Below are positions 24,149 through 34,700 of a stretch of 64,000 nt of DNA, piece after piece (positions within the stretch are counted from its first letter, which is position 1; every line of letters starts with the position of its first letter). The notes under the pieces were generated by a model. The model searched no databases. It had not been told where the DNA came from and saw only the letters and a program-made list of their open reading frames with translations. The stretch spans positions 18,379,916-18,443,915 of the forward strand of contig NC_052506.1 of the NCBI RefSeq assembly GCF_014356525.2. The letters are read 5' to 3'. The stretch comes from Nilaparvata lugens (lineage: Eukaryota; Arthropoda; Insecta; Hemiptera; Delphacidae). Made by a program: the position numbers and the translations under genes.

Positions 24149-25601
24149 CTGAAAAGAAAATGAGAAATTATCTTTAAAATGTGAAAAATGATTGAGAATG
24201 AAGAGATAATTATTTTGATACAAATTTTTGCGACAGTTTCAAAATTAACTGAATAATATCTATTATTATCTGCTTTAACACAACCATTACTGTAAAAAAA
24301 AGAGAACTTGGAAAGAATTTACATCAAACTACACCTAGTTTCGTCCTTTTTCGCTCCAATTTCTCATTTATTTTTGGACTTTCATTTTGAGTATCCAGCT
24401 CTGAGTCAGTTATGTAAGAGCTTGCTATTTCTTCTGTTAGAGATTTTTTGAAGGAATGCGCTTTGCTCTCGACTGTTCAAATACCTAAAAAGATTGAAAC
24501 ATGAGGTGAACGACGGTTGCAGCTATAGTCGTCATATAGAGAGAGAGGGAGCTGTGTATAGGCTTGCTTAGAAGCTTGGATGAAAAAAAAGAGCGCACAC
24601 GCAGAAAATTGAGAGGAGAGACATGCAGACGAACAAAGCACGCCGAAGATTTATGATTTTGCTCAACATCAAATACAACTCTGCACCGGATTTGAGGGGA
24701 AATGCAGAGGAAACAATTTATTTTCGGTAAATAGCATGAGCGACAAGCGGTATTAAATTTTCTTTTACTCTCTCGTCGGCTTTTCATTTCTATCAGATCC
24801 AGAAAGTTCTGTGGTTCTAGTAAATTCCAGAGAGGTGGAGAAACTAGATTTTTGATCGAAAATACTTTGTGGATAGGATTAATAGTAAGCTACTACAAAC
24901 AATACTTCATTTTAGCGACTTGGTAGTGCTTATCGATTTCAATCAACTAATTGAATCAAGCGAATCGTTTCGAAACGTGTCACAAATGGGTTTAATAGTG
25001 TTTATTATTGCAAGTCTATAATTAATCTTCTAATCTTCTAAATCATTCTGTTAAATAACCAGTTAGTTATTTTTCTGAAAGTAGAAGCTTTGATTATTAT
25101 TGCAAGTCCATAATTTATCTTCTAAATCATTCTATTCAATTACAAGTTAGTCTCTCCTCTGAAGGTTGAAACTTTCCGTTTATTCTAGTAATTTGGCAAT
25201 TCGAACCCATCCCTAATTGACATTTCGCTGTCCTTTACTAGTAAAAAGAAATAACGGCTTAGTAGGAAAAGCAACAGGGTCCTGTCCTAATCAAAATTCA
25301 AAGCATGGATCGACCAATGCCTGTTTTCAAAAGCACTCCATGCTCTTCCAATAAATTCCTCTTTCACTCTGACCGTTGCCACTTCTCCTTCGGCTCTCTT
25401 TGCTCTCAATCGCTTTTCAGCTCTTCTTTCATCTAGCCATTAGTTGGCCGATAAAATTCTAGTACAATTCTGTTTCCGTACTCCATTTACTAGCTGAGTT
25501 CTTAATTTCCGTTCCACTTCGTCACCATTTTGTGTCAGCAATTTGCTTCCGGCGTCCAACAAGAAATTAACATTGAATAACTTGTTTTATTTGCTATTCA
25601 G
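24149..25601. other. Gene-poor interval between the two host genes
   Basis: The missing upstream exon of either gene could be here, but no convincing one was seen. It contains a tandem duplication (25001-25088 and 25093-25175, sharing TTATTATTGCAAGTC and TTCTAAATCATTCT). The minus frame at 24485-24787 lacks coding character. Confidence 0.5.
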
Positions 25602-25720
25602 GACGAAGATGGAATGCAAGAGTGGTCCATTCAGATCATTTCATTCATACGCCTGGCATATTCGTTAGGTCAAGTACAAGGATTTCCTGCCTTGCAAACA
25701 GCAATCTATCATCATCTCAG
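25602..25720 (+). CDS. Plus-strand gene exon (phase 1 to 0)
   Basis: Acceptor TTTGCTATTCAG after a pyrimidine-rich run, donor CTCAG|GTAAAT. Two of the three frames are open through all 119 nt. The frame giving VHSDHFIHTPGIF is chosen because it leaves in phase 0 and fits the exon at 37215; the other open frame (starting DEDGMQEW) would hit a stop there. Confidence 0.6.
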
Positions 25721-28700
25721 GTAAATAGAATACATGTCTCCTAATCACCCTGTCAACATTATCTCATCATTTGATTTGTAGCCATGATGTTTGGCTACTT
25801 ACTATCATACATTGGAAGCGAAAATTCACATAATATAACTGAGATGTGAATCGTTATTGAATACTCCTATTCCTTTTTTCAGGCTAGGTTAATACTATTT
25901 ATACGTGGTTTTCCGTGGACAGCAATTTTCAGGGAAACAATCAATCAATTCTTCTAGATTTTATAACATAATATAAATGATTCATAGCAACCAACTTTTA
26001 TCATACCATGAGATGAACTTTTCTCTGATTCGATGAAAATATTATACTCGACCACCAGCCAGTTGAATGATTTGATGAATTGCTGATTTGTCTGATGGCT
26101 GGAGAGGGACCAGCCATGGGTTTTATCCAACTCAGAAGCTTAGAAATGCAAACTAGTGAGATAACAGAAGAATATGACTTACTTTTGAAAAAAACATCAA
26201 ATCAACTCACAATTGCACTATCTCTCATTTCTTTCATTGTTTTGCAAACACATTCAACGGACTGGACAAGCTCATGAAGGGAAAAGGGTTTCTTCTCGTC
26301 AATTTTGAATTGTTAAAAAAAATAAAATCAACACACAGAATTACGACATAAGAAGAGGTTGAGAAACCAGTGCACTATTCCTTATTATTTTCATGATATT
26401 GAATGCACATACTCTACAACCAGAACAGGATCAGAGAGAGATTTATTCTCGTCAATTTTGAATTATCAGAATTGCAACGAAAGAACAGATCGGGAACCAG
26501 TGCACTATTCTTCATTTCTTTCATAGTTTTGTAAGCAAGATCAACAAATTGAACAAGGTCAGGGAGGAGTTTCTTCTGATAAATTTCGAATTATTATCAG
26601 AATTACAGAGAGAGAAGAAGGCGGGGAACCGGATTCGCGTTCTCGGTAGTCAGCAATCATTACAGCAGCACAATACTCGTCAAATTTGGAGAAAAACATG
26701 TGAAAGGCTCCATGTGATGAGCAGAGCTGTAATTCAGTCGGCTTCATCACAGCTCACAACTCAGCATCCGATTCAATGAATTTCACAGAGTGTGCGAGTA
26801 CAAGAGAGAGGAAGAAAAAGTGAGAGCCTGAGTGAGAGGAATATAGAAAAATGAGTGTGGTTTCGAGATTCGTGACTGGCAGAAGAGATTTTTTACTCAC
26901 TGCTAGAATGAAGAGAGATAGATTGCATCTAGATGAGCGGGAGTGAGAGATAAGTATCGAATTCATCTGTGTTGGGCAAACACTAGCGAGGTACAATTCA
27001 GATGCAAATAGGAGTCGACGGGTTTTTGGGGATCTGAGCCGAGAGGTCGCCGTGTTGCTCTGGTGTGGGCGTTTTCGTGGCTGAGATTGAAAAGAGAGCG
27101 CGAATGGAAGGATACGCTCATTTCCTAGGTTGCATTTTGGTCCTGGCATCTCAGTAACCCCTGCACCATCCCCCACCCACACTACTACATGCCACAACAG
27201 GTTATTCTGTTTAGTATTCCGCGTCCAAATCCTTCTTCCAACATAACTCTCTTCTTTCCTCTTAATATTCTCCTTTTCACTCTTTCTCTCACTCTCCGTT
27301 TACATTCTTTGCTTCCCACTTCCTCATTCTTCTCTTTTATAACTCCTTAGTACATTTTCTCCCCTACCATCTCATTCCACATTCTTCATAATTCCTGGAA
27401 TATTTTCAACGAGTTGAAGATAAAAGTTAAACTACAATAATTTAGATATTCCGTTGTTGCACGTAATCTTTATAGATATGTTTCTACTACTACTTTGAAA
27501 TATGTTATAATAGATATACGTTACATAATATTATGTGGTGATAAGATTGAAAATCTATCTTGTTCAATCTACCAGTATTACACGTCTAGGAGCCGCTAAT
27601 TTTATGACAATACAATGTGAAATATAGATAGAAAATGATATTATTTCGTAAATAATAAATAGTTGGGAACACCAGCTTTTCTTCTCAAAGACTCTATGTG
27701 AAAGATATCCAGTAAATGAAGTCTAATCAAGTATCGAATATACAATACCTACTGCATTGGATAGGAGAAAATTTCCCCACCAGAGTTCACTTGTGGTTTA
27801 TCAGAAAGAAGCTACTTGACTACTTATAGACATTCGAATATCCAACAATGTTAAATATTTGTGGCTTCCTATGGTTTAAGAATGAAAATTGATAAAAATT
27901 TGGTTCCTACAGAAAATTGCCTTATTCAACCATAATTGACACGCGATATTTTTTGCCATACTAAATAAAGATAGTACCCATAAGAAAAAACATTCTTCAC
28001 ATTTTTAAAATTCCGTAGTACAGGCATTTTAAAGAGTGTGTGTTATCAAAGTTAGAATGTTGTGTCATACAACAGCGTTACGAAGACAAAGAGTTCAATT
28101 TTTCTAAGCTCTTTGCCGATGTTGTTGTAAGGTTGTGGCAAGACGTGGTGGAAGGTGCATGGCTATGAATAAATTTCAAGTTCAGTGTCATGTGTGATAC
28201 AGAGGGATATGACGTCATCACCGATAAAGAAGTTCATCCAAATTCATTCAACTCCAAAACTGGATGGCACTGGAGGCTTTGTAGACTGTATCTTGGATAG
28301 CTATAGTTATACTATGAAAACTCCAACTACAACATTGTACTGTATCTTGGATAGGCATAGTTATACTGTGGAGGAGAGAAGAATCTGTATGGGCGGACTA
28401 TGGAAGAGTTCAACTATAGTGCGTTGCCCTTGCATTTTAGTGTGTGGCACGGCGATGATTATCATAGTTGAGCCAAACTATCACTATTATCATGCCGGCT
28501 GAGAAACAGCTTTACCGTTAGTTTACCTTTCGCCCGCAGGCCTCAACAGCTCTAATTAATGGGAGACTCATCATGATAATTTGTGGCCCGCCGTAAATCA
28601 AAAACTACTTAGCGCTGAAAAATATAGTAATCGAAAGGTGGAACGGGACGTCATGGAAATTCAAAGTTTCGCGCAGAATTATCTATCACTGGTCTACTTT

Positions 28701-31700
28701 TCACACTGCATATTTGAAGAGCTTATTTTGGAGCTCTAGGGAACAGAGGGATGTCCATGTCACGAATGCACGTTTCTATGGCTATGAAATTTACAATATT
28801 AATAATAATAATAATATAATAAATACCATAATTATCACTCATTTTTATTAGCATTCACCAACTCATTCAAAAAATATTAGTAAAAGTGAATTTGTATGAC
28901 AAAATTTTATATGTCAGAACTTTTGTTGGTGGGGAGTCCCTCACGTTGTAATAAAGACCTAACCAGTACCTAAAAAATGTTATCCACTATCATTACTATT
29001 GATCCGCTCTCCACGACTTTTCAATACATATTGACACAGATAATAAAGATTCTATTCCAAAAACACCAAGAAATGTATATTAAATCCTTCTTCCAACATA
29101 TCTCTCTTCTTTTCTCTTATAATATGTATGGACAGACTATGGAGCAGTTCAACTATAGCGTAAATTTGTAAAAATGGAATAAATACATAATAATATTTGT
29201 TGTCAGAATATTCCGCATTGATCGCTCGAGTCCAAATCAGGATTGAATGTTTCTAGTAAACTAATGGAAGCTCTCGTTCTCCTAGGTGTTACTAGGAAGC
29301 AGCATTACTTCAGGGGCTTGAATAATATGTCAAGTCACTACTCACTAGATTTGAACCAATTTTGAATGTATCAATAATTATTTCTATGGATATTCAATGA
29401 AAATTGTAAAGTTGCAATAGGATGAAATGAGTATCAACGATGTGATAACAAGTGTCAAAAATTAGATTCAACAATGTAAAATATTATTGGATACTCAGGC
29501 CAACTTCAAACTCATTTCAATGGATGGTTTAGGCTATTCAACTTCATTTGAAAAAAAATGAACCGTTTTCTTTTGGATCAACAACAGATCAAACATTCCA
29601 TCGAAGATTCGTTCAGAATACTCTATTCTCAAATTTAATACAGTTTTTGTCTTTTTTTAATACAATTTGAAACTCGTCGGGATTTAAAATCTTGAGCAGA
29701 ATGAAAACATGAACAGATAAATAATGAACAATGACTAGTCTAGATATAAAACTGGGATTTTAGCTTCTATTTTTCATTTTTTTAGTTGACCTAATCTGAG
29801 CTATGATATGGCTCAACATGAGTTCTGCTCTTCATTGAGTTTGGAGATTAGATATCTGGAGATATAAATTGCAACTATGGCAAGACATTACTGCAGTAGT
29901 CTCTCAATGAGATTCGAAACATGAAATGTGATGTCAGATAGTTAATCAGTGCTGGGCTGCAATTTCAACGAGTTGTGATGGATGATGGTGTTGGTGTAGT
30001 AGTAGCACTATCTCCACCACCACCTACTCTCTCAGTTGACGGAAGCATCCATTTGCACCATGTAGCTGAACACTGCACCATCATGATGGAGCCTATTAGT
30101 ATTCAGTGTGAACTTTGTTACTTGGCGTTGTGATTATAATTCTGTACATTCGCAGACATTCCAAGAAAGGCACGTGATGACAATCCAAAATTCAAATTGA
30201 TGAGCTCGTTGTTGAAATTTGTTACTGCTCCCCGCATTGGACCGTTCTCTTTGAAACATTCATGCAATATGGATTCTGATTTGATCCGTAGGGCCGATTT
30301 TGATAGATGTGTGAATTTCAATCGTTGTTACGGAGAAAAAACAATAGAAAGAATAATAGTCGACACAGTTTTCTATAATGGAAGGAATGAGAATTAGTTT
30401 CCCTTTCCTCACTAATAAGTCTCAATTATTGAATTAGACTCAATGGGTGTTTCTTTTTTTCTTTAAAAAAGCTGTGTAATCAAACAGGGAAAGCCATGCA
30501 GTCAAAAATTATAACAAAACATTTAATTTGGATTATCGTTTAATAATAATTATTCATTAATTAGCATTTGAATAAATGCAATTTCTCATTAATGTACATC
30601 TATTGCAAAACATGTCAAAATAGGTAATGATCGAATTCTTACATCAAACGTAATCTCAATGTTATAGAATATCAATGACGTATGCTTTCCTTAGATAATT
30701 TCTATTGTGAGTAATATAAGGGGAGATTATCCTGTAGAACAGGAGAGAAAATACATTCAAAGAAATATTATGAATGAGTAATGTATGTAAGTTGTATGAA
30801 TAGAAATGATAAATCCCCACTCATTTTCAAAGATCCAGAAGCTCTCATATGGAATCAAAGAACAACCTATCAGATTCTTCGTGAGTATCACTAACCTATT
30901 ATGCTGTTCTCTCTTCATTGAGAACGGCCTTGTAGCCAATTTCAGAAAGATCATTAATTTTTCCTCGAAATAATATTTTTCGTGAATGGGTAGAAGGTAG
31001 AATGTTCAGTTCGTATCCGAGGTGTCTTGTATTCACAAAATTCCGTTGTGAAATCGTTAACGAAAACGCTAATTGGAAAAAATCCAAACAAAACAGACAA
31101 AAAAATGTGTTGCAGCTCTGAAAGCCAGGCATTGTATTTCGATTTTCGAAGTCCACAGCGCCCAGCGCCCACACATCCAGCCTGAAATCTCTCTCCATGC
31201 TTTCGCAATTTGGCGCGTAAATTTCTAGGAAGGACGTGAATGGCGTTGGCAGCCTGCCTGGATGCACTGGCGGGAAATGTGAAAGGTCCTTGATTTAACC
31301 GGTTGTAACAAGCGAACTCTGGAACCGGTTCTAAATGGCGATACTATACTCTAGCTTGCATCAAATTCTTCTACCATCGTTGTTTTTTGAACATCCCCGC
31401 AGTCCATTTCTTCTAAACGCATCGGTATCAGATCCAAATGCCATAACACTGCTGATCAATGCATCCAGCGAACTTTCAAAGGTTAATTTCAGAAAGGAAG
31501 TTCCACTACTTGTTAGTGCCTATAGTTTTTGATAATGCATTGGAGAGAAGCCTCTCATAGTTTCATGAAGTGAGTTTCTAATGATATTTTTTACATGTGA
31601 ATACTTACTTGCCTTAGCTTTCAGAGAGAGAAAATTAACAGAACCTTTCCCACATATACCAAATTTATTTTATTTCATCTATTTATTTTATTTCAAATCG

Positions 31701-34700
31701 AGTTTTCCACATCCACCGCCTTCGAAAAATATAGTCCAGTTAATCGCTTTCCCAGCTTCCATCTCCTTCTACTCCTCATACTTCGTTCTTCGTTTTCTTA
31801 CGCTTCTAATTTCTTCACATTTTTTCCACATATTCTTCCACATTCACATTCTTTCACTCACTACTATACCGGGCCTTCAAACTTTGTAATATCTTCTTCC
31901 TTTTCTTCCTTCCAGGGTTCCAAGTATCAGTTTTTATTTCCATTTTACAAAGAGAGAACGAGGATTTTCAAGGAAAAGATGGATGGATATGAGGTTACCT
32001 ATCTGCCTGTTCCGAACCTCATATCCATCTATCTTTTCCTTGGACATCCTTGTTCTCTTATTGTAAAATAAAAACTGATTCTTGGCAAAAGCCTTTGTTA
32101 GCCATTCTCATGTTTCAATTTTCCTGTTTCCTGTTTTCCTTGTAGGTTATACTTCCACAAAAAAAGTTCAATTCACAACTCTCTGCGTCATTTTCTTCCT
32201 ATGCCCCCTCATCACATCCTTCTCCATTTCTCTGTCCTCTCTCAATTCGCACTACAACAACCTGTGACTAATGAAAACTATAAGAAAACCTCTTCACTTT
32301 GCGGTTAGCTCCCAGTTCCGATGATCGACCAAGCCCCTGTCCAACAACTGAAATAATACTATTAGGAACTATAAGTATTGAGCTTGCAATTGCAAAGGGT
32401 TAAGAATTTTCAATTTCTGAGAGTTATGGAGGTCTCTATTTCTCATCTCACCATACTTATCACTCTCGTGCAAGCCTCAGGCTTATGTGTCAGCTATCCA
32501 CAATAAAAAATTGGTTTTCAAGCAGAGCGAAACTTCAGGCATGTTGTCCACCAACCATGTCTTGCCACTATATTACCTCTTTCCTCTCCATCTTCCATGT
32601 CCTCTTCCTTCCCTTCACCTTCTTCTCAATCTTGCATCTCCTTCTTTCTTCTCCTTCATATTCCACCTCTCTCCTTACTTTCCTCCTTCTGCATCTATCT
32701 TCTCACTAGTGCTGTGTACTGCTGTTATTGTTACCTGAGCTTAAAAGATCGTGGCTAGAGCAAGGCAACGTGACGGTGACAAATACATTCGAATCTGCTA
32801 TCACGAATCGTCGCTATAAATGAAAGAGACTTCTCCACCATTCTCCTTCCACTCTCCTATTTTATTCCTTCTTCCCGACATCCATCTCCCCTTTATCCGC
32901 TCTCGGCGACCAAAAACGAATAATGGTGCTCTCTGCCAGATTGTAGAGATTGATTGATTCTTTTCTTCTCCACTGAATCTCAACAGTGCCCGATCGAAAA
33001 TCACCGAACTGTCTTAAAGAAACAGTAGACTGACACTTTATCAGATGGTGTGCATGTTAGTTCAAGCCTGGCTTCTGGAAGCATGGGTCAATGATCAGAG
33101 AAACTGTGGAAGAGATTACGAAAAAGAAAACCCGGAAATATTGAACCCTTCGAAGTACTGAATAGTGAAAATAGTTCCAATCATACGTGTCATTTCACTA
33201 AATAGAATGAATTTAGTATTGTCATTCTATAGACAAATATTACTAGACTCTGGTGGTCAAGAACGAAGATTGCGAATTCTATTGTTTTCTACCCTTGAAA
33301 CACAGAATTTTATATTATTAGAGTTGTTTATTATTGTTTTTCACATTGTGTTCGATCCATATCAGTAGAATCGAATGCTCAATTACTGTTGAAGACTCAA
33401 GGCAATGACCCAATATTATTGAACGAAACTTGATAGTAACTCTGCAAAAATATAAGATACGAAGCAGATTTCAATAACTTATCGATAGTGAAGCAGAGTT
33501 CTCAAGAATACAATCTAAGTGGAAAATTATACTTGACAGGACTTATCTAAAACAAAGCAGAAATGATAGCACTGAAGTAAAGTTAAATAACATCATCACA
33601 ACAATACATGTAATATTATGAACGCATAATATGCTTCTCAATGTTAGAATGAGTTTGATTTACAGTAATAAAACCCTCATTTTCTTCATTGATCACAATC
33701 TGTTGTCATGGAAACAAAGATTTCAAACAATTATTTTGTGAGAGAAAACTGGAATCTTTGAAAAACGTGACTTTGAAAAACATAACCAATTAAATAAAAA
33801 TACTGTTAACTGGAGGAACGTGATAATTATAGCTAAGGGTATAGAAGAGAAAAACGTGAAACCGTTTAGAAAGAGAAAGATATATTTGGAAAGATGGATA
33901 AAAAAGAAAAAAGCCAAAAATGCAATCAAGATCAACGTTACGATGGAGGCACCTGTCATTTGATCATTGACGTAGCGCGTTGATGGGTTCCAATCTTTTC
34001 TCTCTCATTCGCTCTCCCTTCATTTCTCTCTATCTCCCTCATTCCACAGGAATCACAGTATACTTCTCCTTCTCTGTCTCCCCTCATTGGCACACAAATT
34101 GGACAAGTCTCAACTTTCCTCGGAGAAAGATGAATGAGATAAAATAGGAAAAACGCTCATTTTACAAGCCCAATCTCCGGTTGAATATCATTTCTTCTAC
34201 CAAGCTCGCCTGTGGACGGAATAAATAATGAAATATTTGTTGAAACGCCGAAAAAAATTCACCGTTCATGAATTTTGCAACTAATTAGATCAGTTGCATC
34301 ATAATCATTCATCAGTGATTTATCATTATCGATTTCATCAATGATTCCATCATGACTGTTGACACAGTGACAGAATATTCTATATCGATAACAGTTTCAA
34401 AAGTCTATAGAGTCACATTAAGAGAGCGATTTTATTATTAATTTCCAGAATATAATATATCTATAACATTTTCAAAAGTCTATAGTCACATTAAGAGAGC
34501 GAATTGATTATTAATTTCCATCAAAGTACAGTAATATTATCTAGATTCGATCATTTAATTCCTATTTACTCGTTCATCACAAATTAGAAAAACTTGAACT
34601 GATTGTATTTCTCATCAAATGTCATACACAGCATGAGTTCCGTCAATATTGTGTTAATTACATTATACATTTGTAATGATATCAAAAAACGTGAATTGGT

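Noticed and set aside
24026..24223. Longer minus frame over the loop-1 exon
   Set aside because: Its phase does not fit the next exon. The correct frame is a different one that carries the W-x2-C signature.
31581..32738. Series of plus-strand open frames
   Set aside because: Same compositional artefact in a C/T-rich tract; no splice or domain support.
33723..33959. Hydrophobic minus frame as the missing TM1 exon
   Set aside because: The acceptor is plausible but there is no good donor in phase 1; the hydrophobicity comes from A-rich plus-strand runs read as Phe/Leu/Ile.
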